Origin: Loxodes magnus
Lineage: Eukaryota; Ciliophora; Karyorelictea; Loxodida; Loxodidae
Length of the DNA stretch: 64,000 bases
Reading direction: 5' to 3'
Assembly: GCA_946699065.1 (NCBI GenBank)
Contig: CAMPDV010000281.1
Span: 248,001 to 312,000 of the forward strand
The position numbers were made by a program, and so were the translations under genes. This document shows positions 14,145 to 28,620 of this stretch, piece after piece; position 1 is the first letter of the stretch, and the number at the start of each line of letters is the position of its first letter. The notes below the pieces were generated by a model. The model saw only the letters and a program-made list of their open reading frames with translations, searched no databases and was not told the origin of the DNA.

Positions 14145-15461
14145 ATGGAATCAAATTAGAATGTTTTAGTTTGAATAGGATCCACTGGTCATGGTAAAAC
14201 ATCATGTATAAACAGTTATGCAGGTCTAACCTTGAGAACTGGAGCAGTTAATTCATGCACTTAGAATGTAGAATTTCATAAAAATAAAAAGGCTTTAGGA
14301 TGAGTAGTGGACACACCTGGACTAAATGACAATAGAATAGGTGAGTAGTTTAGTAATGATTAAATTAGACAAGCGATATGGTTCAGTATCTTGGAAAAAC
14401 AAAATTTAACTAATTCTATTTGGTTTGTGTATGTTTTAAATCCTCACTAAAGACCTACATATAAGGATATAGAATTTTATTTTAGTATTTTAGGAAATGA
14501 TTATCTTAAAAGTACAGTTTTTGTTATCACAAAAAAAGATTTAAGTAAGGACTAAGATTTGTAGGAAATTGAGGGAATGCTGAGAGAATTAGAATTACGT
14601 TATCATTAGTAGTTACTATTTGTACATTGGAAAAATAGAGAGTGTACTGAAGAAGAAATGAACTTATAAATAAGAGAACTAAATGATAAACTAAGAAGAC
14701 TACCACCCTATTAAAGTCAAGAAATTGTAAACTTCTAAAAACTTCTTGAAGAAGAAATTAAGACACAAAATACTAAAGAAGAAAACTTAGCAACAAGAGT
14801 AGTAGATTATTATGATTTAGAAGAAGTTCCAGAATAAAGAGAAAGAGATGTTGAATATTTTGAAACAGTTTATGAAGAATAAAAGGAAAAATAGTTTGTG
14901 TAGTAAGAATATGTTGAAAATGAAACTTAAGAAAAAGAGGTGTAAAAGTAAAGAGTTTTATATAAGACAGAACAAGTTTAAAAGATAAGAAAAGTATAGA
15001 TTGAGCGTTGAGGTTAAAAAAAATATTTTGGAAAGTTTGGTCCTAGATATAAATGAATTGAGGAAAGTTGAGAACCATATTATGAAAATGAATAAAAACC
15101 TTATATAGAATAATACACAGATATTGAATACGTAACAGTTCCAGTAATAAGAACTCGTTAAGTAGAAGTGGAAGAAGTAAAATAAGTTCCAATCGAGGTG
15201 AAAAAAGTAAGATAAGAGATTTATGTTGAGTTGGTCTAAAAAGAAGTAAATAAACAAAGAGATGAATGGTATGTGAAATACTCTGAGGAAGAAATTCGTG
15301 AAAAAGCGTTTGAATCCTTAAAGTAGAAAGTATTAAACCAATAAACTTAATAAAGCTATATTTGTTTCTATATATTCGTTTTTGGTAAATATTTCCATTT
15401 TAATATAATTTTTATTAAAAGTATACTTAACAATTATAATATAAGTCATTCAGAAAGATGA
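14145..15461 (+). CDS. AIG1-like GTPase, copy 7
   Basis: Intact 438-codon frame. T variant in the downstream spacer, G variant in the gene. Confidence 0.85.
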
Positions 15462-16211
15462 GAAATTATAATATGATAGAACTTGAAAAGTTGTATAAGG
15501 TATTATGTAAGATTTGTGTATGAAGACGAAAACATCTAATATAGAAGAAAGCATTATACTTTCTGACTCAACTTAGAAGCTTGAAGATGAATAATCCACA
15601 AGGTGTACAGCTTAATTTCTTTAGTGAGTATTCATAAAGATTCGTATATATTTACTTTAATTATTTTATTAAAATATTTAAAGAAGCATAAATCTAAAAA
15701 ACTATCCAAAAAATTGAAACTGAAAAATATTTATAAAGACAATCATAAAGATTGTAAGTAAAAAAAATTAATTGCTGATTCAAAAAGTGTGCATGCTTCT
15801 TCATAATGATAGACTATGAAAAGGCAAGACTAAAGATACATGCTTGTTGGTAAAGACTTTTTGGCAGATGCAATATGTTGCCGATTTACACTAAATATAG
15901 TAATTTAGTTCTTTATAAATGAGCACTAATATTGTTTAAGTGATGATTATGTTTTTGAACTCCGAAAAAAATAATAAAGCAAGTAATTAGCTATAATAAT
16001 TTGCAATAAATAGGGTAAACCTATGACTTTAACATAACTGAAGATTTTACATTTTGATATAAGGTAAAATATTTTAAACTCTACTAAATTATGTTGCTAG
16101 TATGTTATAAAACAGTAGTTTTATGTTTAATTTTGCATTATTTCTTTTATAAGTTTTTAAATCATACAATAAAGGTACTTTATAATAGAAACTATAAAGT
16201 CATTATATAAC

Positions 16212-17529
16212 ATGGAATCAAATTAGAATGTTTTAGTTTGAATAGGATCCACTGGTCATGGTAAAACATCATGTATAAACAGTTATGCAGGTCTAACCTT
16301 GAGAACTGGAGCAGTTAATTCATGCACTTAGAATGTAGAATTTCATAAAAATAAAAAGGCTTTAGGATGAGTAGTGGACACACCTGGACTAAATGACAAT
16401 AGAATAGGTGAGTAGTTTAGTAATGATTAAATTAGACAAGCGATATGGTTCAGTATCTTGGAAAAACAAAATTTAACTAATTCTATTTGGTTTGTGTATG
16501 TTTTAAATCCTCACTAAAGACCTACATATAAGGATATAGAATTTTATTTTAGTATTTTAGGAAATGATTATCTTAAAAGTACAGTTTTTGTTATCACAAA
16601 AAAAGATTTAAGTAAGGACTAAGATTTGTAGGAAATTGAGGGAATGCTGAGAGAATTAGAATTACGTTATCATTAGTAGTTACTATTTGTACATTGGAAA
16701 AATAGAGAGTGTACTGAAGAAGAAATGAACTTATAAATAAGAGAACTAAATGATAAACTAAGAAGACTACCACCCTATTAAAGTCAAGAAATTGTAAACT
16801 TCTAAAAACTTCTTGAAGAAGAAATTAAGACACAAAATACTAAAGAAGAAAACTTAGCAACAAGAGTAGTAGATTATTATGATTTAGAAGAAGTTCCAGA
16901 ATAAAGAGAAAGAGATGTTGAATATTTTGAAACAGTTTATGAAGAATAAAAGGAAAAATAGTTTGTGTAGTAAGAATATGTTGAAAATGAAACTTAAGAA
17001 AAAGAGGTGTAAAAGTAAAGAGTTTTATATAAGACAGAACAAGTTTAAAAGATAAGAAAAGTATAGATTGAGCGTTGAGGTTAAAAAAAATATTTTGGAA
17101 AGTTTGGTCCTAGATATAAATGAATTGAGGAAAGTTGAGAACCATATTATGAAAATGAATAAAAACCTTATATAGAATAATACACAGATATTGAATACGT
17201 AACAGTTCCAGTAATAAGAACTCGTTAAGTAGAAGTGGAAGAAGTAAAATAAGTTCCAATCGAGGTGAAAAAAGTAAGATAAGAGATTTATGTTGAGTTG
17301 GTCTAAAAAGAAGTAAATAAACAAAGAGATGAATGGTATGTGAAATACTCTGAGGAAGAAATTCGTGAAAAAGCGTTTGAATCCTTAAAGTAGAAAGTAT
17401 TAAACCAATAAACTTAATAAAGCTATATTTGTTTCTATATATTCGTTTTTGGTAAATATTTCCATTTTAATATAATTTTTTATTAAAAGTATACTTAACA
17501 ATTATAATATAAGTCATTCAGAAAGATGA
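16212..17529 (+). CDS. AIG1-like GTPase, copy 8, +1 T near the C-terminus
   Basis: One extra T in the T-run near 17475-17481 shifts the frame inside the hydrophobic C-terminal tail (about residue 420). The GTPase and charged regions are unaffected; only the last residues change. The extra base could be real slippage or a sequencing error in a homopolymer. Confidence 0.75.
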
Positions 17530-18279
17530 GAAATTATAATATGATAGAACTTGAAAAGTTGTATAAGGTATTATGTAAGATTTGTGTATGAAGACGAAAA
17601 CATCTAATATAGAAGAAAGCATTATACTTTCTGACTCAACTTAGAAGCTTGAAGATGAATAATCCACAAGGTGTACAGCTTAATTTCTTTAGTGAGTATT
17701 CATAAAGATTCGTATATATTTACTTTAATTATTTTATTAAAATATTTAAAGAAGCATAAATCTAAAAAACTATCCAAAAAATTGAAACTGAAAAATATTT
17801 ATAAAGACAATCATAAAGATTGTAAGTAAAAAAAATTAATTGCTGATTCAAAAAGTGTGCATGCTTCTTCATAATGATAGACTATGAAAAGGCAAGACTA
17901 AAGATACATGCTTGTTGGTAAAGACTTTTTGGCAGATGCAATATGTTGCCGATTTACACTAAATATAGTAATTTAGTTCTTTATAAATGAGCACTAATAT
18001 TGTTTAAGTGATGATTATGTTTTTGAACTCCGAAAAAAATAATAAAGCAAGTAATTAGCTATAATAATTTGCAATAAATAGGGTAAACCTATGACTTTAA
18101 CATAACTGAAGATTTTACATTTTGATATAAGGTAAAATATTTTAAACTCTACTAAATTATGTTGCTAGTATGTTATAAAACAGTAGTTTTATGTTTAATT
18201 TTGCATTATTTCTTTTATAAGTTTTTAAATCATACAATAAAGGTACTTTATAATAGAAACTATAAAGTCATTATATAAC

Positions 18280-19597
18280 ATGGAATCAAATTAGAATGTT
18301 TTAGTTTGAATAGGATCCACTGGTCATGGTAAAACATCATGTATAAACAGTTATGCAGGTCTAACCTTGAGAACTGGAGCAGTTAATTCATGCACTTAGA
18401 ATGTAGAATTTCATAAAAATAAAAAGGCTTTAGGATGAGTAGTGGACACACCTGGACTAAATGACAATAGAATAGGTGAGTAGTTTAGTAATGATTAAAT
18501 TAGACAAGCGATATGGTTCAGTATCTTGGAAAAACAAAATTTAACTAATTCTATTTGGTTTGTGTATGTTTTAAATCCTCACTAAAGACCTACATATAAG
18601 GATATAGAATTTTATTTTAGTATTTTAGGAAATGATTATCTTAAAAGTACAGTTTTTGTTATCACAAAAAAAGATTTAAGTAAGGACTAAGATTTGTAGG
18701 AAATTGAGGGAATGCTGAGAGAATTAGAATTACGTTATCATTAGTAGTTACTATTTGTACATTGGAAAAATAGAGAGTGTACTGAAGAAGAAATGAACTT
18801 ATAAATAAGAGAACTAAATGATAAACTAAGAAGACTACCACCCTATTAAAGTCAAGAAATTGTAAACTTCTAAAAACTTCTTGAAGAAGAAATTAAGACA
18901 CAAAATACTAAAGAAGAAAACTTAGCAACAAGAGTAGTAGATTATTATGATTTAGAAGAAGTTCCAGAATAAAGAGAAAGAGATGTTGAATATTTTGAAA
19001 CAGTTTATGAAGAATAAAAGGAAAAATAGTTTGTGTAGTAAGAATATGTTGAAAATGAAACTTAAGAAAAAGAGGTGTAAAAGTAAAGAGTTTTATATAA
19101 GACAGAACAAGTTTAAAAGATAAGAAAAGTATAGATTGAGCGTTGAGGTTAAAAAAAATATTTTGGAAAGTTTGGTCCTAGATATAAATGAATTGAGGAA
19201 AGTTGAGAACCATATTATGAAAATGAATAAAAACCTTATATAGAATAATACACAGATATTGAATACGTAACAGTTCCAGTAATAAGAACTCGTTAAGTAG
19301 AAGTGGAAGAAGTAAAATAAGTTCCAATCGAGGTGAAAAAAAGTAAGATAAGAGATTTATGTTGAGTTGGTCTAAAAAGAAGTAAATAAACAAAGAGATG
19401 AATGGTATGTGAAATACTCTGAGGAAGAAATTCGTGAAAAAGCGTTTGAATCCTTAAAGTAGAAAGTATTAAACCAATAAACTTAATAAAGCTATATTTG
19501 TTTCTATATATTCGTTTTTGGTAAATATTTCCATTTTAATATAATTTTTATTAAAAGTATACTTAACAATTATAATATAAGTCATTCAGAAAGATGA
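18280..19597 (+). CDS. AIG1-like GTPase, copy 9, +1 A in the charged region
   Basis: An A-run at about 19336-19342 has one more A than the other copies. This frameshifts the gene near residue 353, inside the Val/Pro-rich repeats, and would remove the C-terminal tail if real. Confidence 0.7.
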
Positions 19598-20348
19598 GAA
19601 ATTATAATATGATAGAACTTGAAAAGTTGTATAAGGTATTATGTAAGATTTGTGTATGAAGACGAAAACATCTAATATAGAAGAAAGCATTATACTTTCT
19701 GACTCAACTTAGAAGCTTGAAGATGAATAATCCACAAGGTGTACAGCTTAATTTCTTTAGTGAGTATTCATAAAGATTCGTATATATTTACTTTAATTAT
19801 TTTATTAAAATATTTAAAGAAGCATAAATCTAAAAAACTATCCAAAAAATTGAAACTGAAAAATATTTATAAAGACAATCATAAAGATTGTAAGTAAAAA
19901 AAATTAATTGCTGATTCAAAAAGTGTGCATGCTTCTTCATAATGATAGACTATGAAAAGGCAAGACTAAAGATACATGCTTGTTGGTAAAGACTTTTTGG
20001 CAGATGCAATATGTTGCCGATTTACACTAAATATAGTAATTTAGTTCTTTATAAATGAGCACTAATATTGTTTAAGTGATGATTATGTTTTTGAACTCCG
20101 AAAAAAATAATAAAGCAAGTAATTAGCTATAATAATTTGCAATAAATAGGGTAAACCTATGACTTTAACATAACTGAAGATTTTACATTTTGATATAAGG
20201 TAAAATATTTTAAACTCTACTAAATTATGTTGCTAGTATGTTATAAAACAGTAGTTTTATGTTTAATTTTGCATTATTTCTTTTATAAGTTTTTTAAATC
20301 ATACAATAAAGGTACTTTATAATAGAAACTATAAAGTCATTATATAAC

Positions 20349-21665
20349 ATGGAATCAAATTAGAATGTTTTAGTTTGAATAGGATCCACTGGTCATGGTA
20401 AAACATCATGTATAAACAGTTATGCAGGTCTAACCTTGAGAACTGGAGCAGTTAATTCATGCACTTAGAATGTAGAATTTCATAAAAATAAAAAGGCTTT
20501 AGGATGAGTAGTGGACACACCTGGACTAAATGACAATAGAATAGGTGAGTAGTTTAGTAATGATTAAATTAGACAAGCGATATGGTTCAGTATCTTGGAA
20601 AAACAAAATTTAACTAATTCTATTTGGTTTGTGTATGTTTTAAATCCTCACTAAAGACCTACATATAAGGATATAGAATTTTATTTTAGTATTTTAGGAA
20701 ATGATTATCTTAAAAGTACAGTTTTTGTTATCACAAAAAAAGATTTAAGTAAGGACTAAGATTTGTAGGAAATTGAGGGAATGCTGAGAGAATTAGAATT
20801 ACGTTATCATTAGTAGTTACTATTTGTACATTGGAAAAATAGAGAGTGTACTGAAGAAGAAATGAACTTATAAATAAGAGAACTAAATGATAAACTAAGA
20901 AGACTACCACCCTATTAAAGTCAAGAAATTGTAAACTTCTAAAAACTTCTTGAAGAAGAAATTAAGACACAAAATACTAAAGAAGAAAACTTAGCAACAA
21001 GAGTAGTAGATTATTATGATTTAGAAGAAGTTCCAGAATAAAGAGAAAGAGATGTTGAATATTTTGAAACAGTTTATGAAGAATAAAAGGAAAAATAGTT
21101 TGTGTAGTAAGAATATGTTGAAAATGAAACTTAAGAAAAAGAGGTGTAAAAGTAAAGAGTTTTATATAAGACAGAACAAGTTTAAAAGATAAGAAAAGTA
21201 TAGATTGAGCGTTGAGGTTAAAAAAAATATTTTGGAAAGTTTGGTCCTAGATATAAATGAATTGAGGAAAGTTGAGAACCATATTATGAAAATGAATAAA
21301 AACCTTATATAGAATAATACACAGATATTGAATACGTAACAGTTCCAGTAATAAGAACTCGTTAAGTAGAAGTGGAAGAAGTAAAATAAGTTCCAATCGA
21401 GGTGAAAAAAGTAAGATAAGAGATTTATGTTGAGTTGGTCTAAAAAGAAGTAAATAAACAAAGAGATGAATGGTATGTGAAATACTCTGAGGAAGAAATT
21501 CGTGAAAAAGCGTTTGAATCCTTAAAGTAGAAAGTATTAAACCAATAAACTTAATAAAGCTATATTTGTTTCTATATATTCGTTTTTGGTAAATATTTCC
21601 ATTTTAATATAATTTTTATTAAAAGTATACTTAACAATTATAATATAAGTCATTCAGAAAGATGA
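20349..21665 (+). CDS. AIG1-like GTPase, copy 10
   Basis: Intact frame; the last copy with the G variant (21104). The spacer before it has one extra T near 20290. The spacer after it has three extra bases in A/T runs between about 21936 and 21992, the largest cluster of differences in the array. Confidence 0.85.
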
Positions 21666-22418
21666 GAAATTATAATATGATAGAACTTGAAAAGTTGTAT
21701 AAGGTATTATGTAAGATTTGTGTATGAAGACGAAAACATCTAATATAGAAGAAAGCATTATACTTTCTGACTCAACTTAGAAGCTTGAAGATGAATAATC
21801 CACAAGGTGTACAGCTTAATTTCTTTAGTGAGTATTCATAAAGATTCGTATATATTTACTTTAATTATTTTATTAAAATATTTAAAGAAGCATAAATCTA
21901 AAAAACTATCCAAAAAATTGAAACTGAAAAATATTTTATAAAGACAATCATAAAGATTGTAAGTAAAAAAAAATTAATTGCTGATTCAAAAAAGTGTGCA
22001 TGCTTCTTCATAATGATAGACTATGAAAAGGCAAGACTAAAGATACATGCTTGTTGGTAAAGACTTTTTGGCAGATGCAATATGTTGCCGATTTACACTA
22101 AATATAGTAATTTAGTTCTTTATAAATGAGCACTAATATTGTTTAAGTGATGATTATGTTTTTGAACTCCGAAAAAAATAATAAAGCAAGTAATTAGCTA
22201 TAATAATTTGCAATAAATAGGGTAAACCTATGACTTTAACATAACTGAAGATTTTACATTTTGATATAAGGTAAAATATTTTAAACTCTACTAAATTATG
22301 TTGCTAGTATGTTATAAAACAGTAGTTTTATGTTTAATTTTGCATTATTTCTTTTATAAGTTTTTAAATCATACAATAAAGGTACTTTATAATAGAAACT
22401 ATAAAGTCATTATATAAC

Positions 22419-23735
22419 ATGGAATCAAATTAGAATGTTTTAGTTTGAATAGGATCCACTGGTCATGGTAAAACATCATGTATAAACAGTTATGCAGGTC
22501 TAACCTTGAGAACTGGAGCAGTTAATTCATGCACTTAGAATGTAGAATTTCATAAAAATAAAAAGGCTTTAGGATGAGTAGTGGACACACCTGGACTAAA
22601 TGACAATAGAATAGGTGAGTAGTTTAGTAATGATTAAATTAGACAAGCGATATGGTTCAGTATCTTGGAAAAACAAAATTTAACTAATTCTATTTGGTTT
22701 GTGTATGTTTTAAATCCTCACTAAAGACCTACATATAAGGATATAGAATTTTATTTTAGTATTTTAGGAAATGATTATCTTAAAAGTACAGTTTTTGTTA
22801 TCACAAAAAAAGATTTAAGTAAGGACTAAGATTTGTAGGAAATTGAGGGAATGCTGAGAGAATTAGAATTACGTTATCATTAGTAGTTACTATTTGTACA
22901 TTGGAAAAATAGAGAGTGTACTGAAGAAGAAATGAACTTATAAATAAGAGAACTAAATGATAAACTAAGAAGACTACCACCCTATTAAAGTCAAGAAATT
23001 GTAAACTTCTAAAAACTTCTTGAAGAAGAAATTAAGACACAAAATACTAAAGAAGAAAACTTAGCAACAAGAGTAGTAGATTATTATGATTTAGAAGAAG
23101 TTCCAGAATAAAGAGAAAGAGATGTTGAATATTTTGAAACAGTTTATGAAGAATAAAAGGAAAAATAGTTTGTCTAGTAAGAATATGTTGAAAATGAAAC
23201 TTAAGAAAAAGAGGTGTAAAAGTAAAGAGTTTTATATAAGACAGAACAAGTTTAAAAGATAAGAAAAGTATAGATTGAGCGTTGAGGTTAAAAAAAATAT
23301 TTTGGAAAGTTTGGTCCTAGATATAAATGAATTGAGGAAAGTTGAGAACCATATTATGAAAATGAATAAAAACCTTATATAGAATAATACACAGATATTG
23401 AATACGTAACAGTTCCAGTAATAAGAACTCGTTAAGTAGAAGTGGAAGAAGTAAAATAAGTTCCAATCGAGGTGAAAAAAGTAAGATAAGAGATTTATGT
23501 TGAGTTGGTCTAAAAAGAAGTAAATAAACAAAGAGATGAATGGTATGTGAAATACTCTGAGGAAGAAATTCGTGAAAAAGCGTTTGAATCCTTAAAGTAG
23601 AAAGTATTAAACCAATAAACTTAATAAAGCTATATTTGTTTCTATATATTCGTTTTTGGTAAATATTTCCATTTTAATATAATTTTTATTAAAAGTATAC
23701 TTAACAATTATAATATAAGTCATTCAGAAAGATGA
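22419..23735 (+). CDS. AIG1-like GTPase, copy 11
   Basis: Intact frame. It is the first copy with the C variant (23174), a synonymous GTG to GTC valine change shared by all later copies. Confidence 0.85.
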
Positions 23736-24485
23736 GAAATTATAATATGATAGAACTTGAAAAGTTGTATAAGGTATTATGTAAGATTTGTGTATGAAGA
23801 CGAAAACATCTAATATAGAAGAAAGCATTATACTTTCTGACTCAACTTAGAAGCTTGAAGATGAATAATCCACAAGGTGTACAGCTTAATTTCTTTAGTG
23901 AGTATTCATAAAGATTCGTATATATTTACTTTAATTATTTTATTAAAATATTTAAAGAAGCATAAATCTAAAAAACTATCCAAAAAATTGAAACTGAAAA
24001 ATATTTATAAAGACAATCATAAAGATTGTAAGTAAAAAAAATTAATTGCTGATTCAAAAAGTGTGCATGCTTCTTCATAATGATAGACTATGAAAAGGCA
24101 AGACTAAAGATACATGCTTGTTGGTAAAGACTTTTTGGCAGATGCAATATGTTGCCGATTTACACTAAATATAGTAATTTAGTTCTTTATAAATGAGCAC
24201 TAATATTGTTTAAGTGATGATTATGTTTTTGAACTCCGAAAAAAATAATAAAGCAAGTAATTAGCTATAATAATTTGCAATAAATAGGGTAAACCTATGA
24301 CTTTAACATAACTGAAGATTTTACATTTTGATATAAGGTAAAATATTTTAAACTCTACTAAATTATGTTGCTAGTATGTTATAAAACAGTAGTTTTATGT
24401 TTAATTTTGCATTATTTCTTTTATAAGTTTTTAAATCATACAATAAAGGTACTTTATAATAGAAACTATAAAGTCATTATATAAC

Positions 24486-25803
24486 ATGGAATCAAATTAG
24501 AATGTTTTAGTTTGAATAGGATCCACTGGTCATGGTAAAACATCATGTATAAACAGTTATGCAGGTCTAACCTTGAGAACTGGAGCAGTTAATTCATGCA
24601 CTTAGAATGTAGAATTTCATAAAAATAAAAAGGCTTTAGGATGAGTAGTGGACACACCTGGACTAAATGACAATAGAATAGGTGAGTAGTTTAGTAATGA
24701 TTAAATTAGACAAGCGATATGGTTCAGTATCTTGGAAAAACAAAATTTAACTAATTCTATTTGGTTTGTGTATGTTTTAAATCCTCACTAAAGACCTACA
24801 TATAAGGATATAGAATTTTATTTTAGTATTTTAGGAAATGATTATCTTAAAAGTACAGTTTTTGTTATCACAAAAAAAGATTTAAGTAAGGACTAAGATT
24901 TGTAGGAAATTGAGGGAATGCTGAGAGAATTAGAATTACGTTATCATTAGTAGTTACTATTTGTACATTGGAAAAATAGAGAGTGTACTGAAGAAGAAAT
25001 GAACTTATAAATAAGAGAACTAAATGATAAACTAAGAAGACTACCACCCTATTAAAGTCAAGAAATTGTAAACTTCTAAAAACTTCTTGAAGAAGAAATT
25101 AAGACACAAAATACTAAAGAAGAAAACTTAGCAACAAGAGTAGTAGATTATTATGATTTAGAAGAAGTTCCAGAATAAAGAGAAAGAGATGTTGAATATT
25201 TTGAAACAGTTTATGAAGAATAAAAGGAAAAATAGTTTGTCTAGTAAGAATATGTTGAAAATGAAACTTAAGAAAAAGAGGTGTAAAAGTAAAGAGTTTT
25301 ATATAAGACAGAACAAGTTTAAAAGATAAGAAAAGTATAGATTGAGCGTTGAGGTTAAAAAAAATATTTTGGAAAGTTTGGTCCTAGATATAAATGAATT
25401 GAGGAAAGTTGAGAACCATATTATGAAAATGAATAAAAAACCTTATATAGAATAATACACAGATATTGAATACGTAACAGTTCCAGTAATAAGAACTCGT
25501 TAAGTAGAAGTGGAAGAAGTAAAATAAGTTCCAATCGAGGTGAAAAAAGTAAGATAAGAGATTTATGTTGAGTTGGTCTAAAAAGAAGTAAATAAACAAA
25601 GAGATGAATGGTATGTGAAATACTCTGAGGAAGAAATTCGTGAAAAAGCGTTTGAATCCTTAAAGTAGAAAGTATTAAACCAATAAACTTAATAAAGCTA
25701 TATTTGTTTCTATATATTCGTTTTTGGTAAATATTTCCATTTTAATATAATTTTTATTAAAAGTATACTTAACAATTATAATATAAGTCATTCAGAAAGA
25801 TGA
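24486..25803 (+). CDS. AIG1-like GTPase, copy 12, +1 A in the charged region
   Basis: The A-run at about 25434-25439 has one extra A, which would frameshift the gene near residue 318, before the Val/Pro-rich repeats. GTPase motifs are intact. Confidence 0.7.
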
Positions 25804-26553
25804 GAAATTATAATATGATAGAACTTGAAAAGTTGTATAAGGTATTATGTAAGATTTGTGTATGAAGACGAAAACATCTAATATAGAAGAAAGCATTATA
25901 CTTTCTGACTCAACTTAGAAGCTTGAAGATGAATAATCCACAAGGTGTACAGCTTAATTTCTTTAGTGAGTATTCATAAAGATTCGTATATATTTACTTT
26001 AATTATTTTATTAAAATATTTAAAGAAGCATAAATCTAAAAAACTATCCAAAAAATTGAAACTGAAAAATATTTATAAAGACAATCATAAAGATTGTAAG
26101 TAAAAAAAATTAATTGCTGATTCAAAAAGTGTGCATGCTTCTTCATAATGATAGACTATGAAAAGGCAAGACTAAAGATACATGCTTGTTGGTAAAGACT
26201 TTTTGGCAGATGCAATATGTTGCCGATTTACACTAAATATAGTAATTTAGTTCTTTATAAATGAGCACTAATATTGTTTAAGTGATGATTATGTTTTTGA
26301 ACTCCGAAAAAAATAATAAAGCAAGTAATTAGCTATAATAATTTGCAATAAATAGGGTAAACCTATGACTTTAACATAACTGAAGATTTTACATTTTGAT
26401 ATAAGGTAAAATATTTTAAACTCTACTAAATTATGTTGCTAGTATGTTATAAAACAGTAGTTTTATGTTTAATTTTGCATTATTTCTTTTATAAGTTTTT
26501 AAATCATACAATAAAGGTACTTTATAATAGAAACTATAAAGTCATTATATAAC

Positions 26554-27870
26554 ATGGAATCAAATTAGAATGTTTTAGTTTGAATAGGATCCACTGGTCA
26601 TGGTAAAACATCATGTATAAACAGTTATGCAGGTCTAACCTTGAGAACTGGAGCAGTTAATTCATGCACTTAGAATGTAGAATTTCATAAAAATAAAAAG
26701 GCTTTAGGATGAGTAGTGGACACACCTGGACTAAATGACAATAGAATAGGTGAGTAGTTTAGTAATGATTAAATTAGACAAGCGATATGGTTCAGTATCT
26801 TGGAAAAACAAAATTTAACTAATTCTATTTGGTTTGTGTATGTTTTAAATCCTCACTAAAGACCTACATATAAGGATATAGAATTTTATTTTAGTATTTT
26901 AGGAAATGATTATCTTAAAAGTACAGTTTTTGTTATCACAAAAAAAGATTTAAGTAAGGACTAAGATTTGTAGGAAATTGAGGGAATGCTGAGAGAATTA
27001 GAATTACGTTATCATTAGTAGTTACTATTTGTACATTGGAAAAATAGAGAGTGTACTGAAGAAGAAATGAACTTATAAATAAGAGAACTAAATGATAAAC
27101 TAAGAAGACTACCACCCTATTAAAGTCAAGAAATTGTAAACTTCTAAAAACTTCTTGAAGAAGAAATTAAGACACAAAATACTAAAGAAGAAAACTTAGC
27201 AACAAGAGTAGTAGATTATTATGATTTAGAAGAAGTTCCAGAATAAAGAGAAAGAGATGTTGAATATTTTGAAACAGTTTATGAAGAATAAAAGGAAAAA
27301 TAGTTTGTCTAGTAAGAATATGTTGAAAATGAAACTTAAGAAAAAGAGGTGTAAAAGTAAAGAGTTTTATATAAGACAGAACAAGTTTAAAAGATAAGAA
27401 AAGTATAGATTGAGCGTTGAGGTTAAAAAAAATATTTTGGAAAGTTTGGTCCTAGATATAAATGAATTGAGGAAAGTTGAGAACCATATTATGAAAATGA
27501 ATAAAAACCTTATATAGAATAATACACAGATATTGAATACGTAACAGTTCCAGTAATAAGAACTCGTTAAGTAGAAGTGGAAGAAGTAAAATAAGTTCCA
27601 ATCGAGGTGAAAAAAGTAAGATAAGAGATTTATGTTGAGTTGGTCTAAAAAGAAGTAAATAAACAAAGAGATGAATGGTATGTGAAATACTCTGAGGAAG
27701 AAATTCGTGAAAAAGCGTTTGAATCCTTAAAGTAGAAAGTATTAAACCAATAAACTTAATAAAGCTATATTTGTTTCTATATATTCGTTTTTGGTAAATA
27801 TTTCCATTTTAATATAATTTTTATTAAAAGTATACTTAACAATTATAATATAAGTCATTCAGAAAGATGA
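26554..27870 (+). CDS. AIG1-like GTPase, copy 13
   Basis: Intact frame with the C variant. From here to the right end I saw no further indels between units. Confidence 0.85.
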
Positions 27871-28620
27871 GAAATTATAATATGATAGAACTTGAAAAGT
27901 TGTATAAGGTATTATGTAAGATTTGTGTATGAAGACGAAAACATCTAATATAGAAGAAAGCATTATACTTTCTGACTCAACTTAGAAGCTTGAAGATGAA
28001 TAATCCACAAGGTGTACAGCTTAATTTCTTTAGTGAGTATTCATAAAGATTCGTATATATTTACTTTAATTATTTTATTAAAATATTTAAAGAAGCATAA
28101 ATCTAAAAAACTATCCAAAAAATTGAAACTGAAAAATATTTATAAAGACAATCATAAAGATTGTAAGTAAAAAAAATTAATTGCTGATTCAAAAAGTGTG
28201 CATGCTTCTTCATAATGATAGACTATGAAAAGGCAAGACTAAAGATACATGCTTGTTGGTAAAGACTTTTTGGCAGATGCAATATGTTGCCGATTTACAC
28301 TAAATATAGTAATTTAGTTCTTTATAAATGAGCACTAATATTGTTTAAGTGATGATTATGTTTTTGAACTCCGAAAAAAATAATAAAGCAAGTAATTAGC
28401 TATAATAATTTGCAATAAATAGGGTAAACCTATGACTTTAACATAACTGAAGATTTTACATTTTGATATAAGGTAAAATATTTTAAACTCTACTAAATTA
28501 TGTTGCTAGTATGTTATAAAACAGTAGTTTTATGTTTAATTTTGCATTATTTCTTTTATAAGTTTTTAAATCATACAATAAAGGTACTTTATAATAGAAA
28601 CTATAAAGTCATTATATAAC

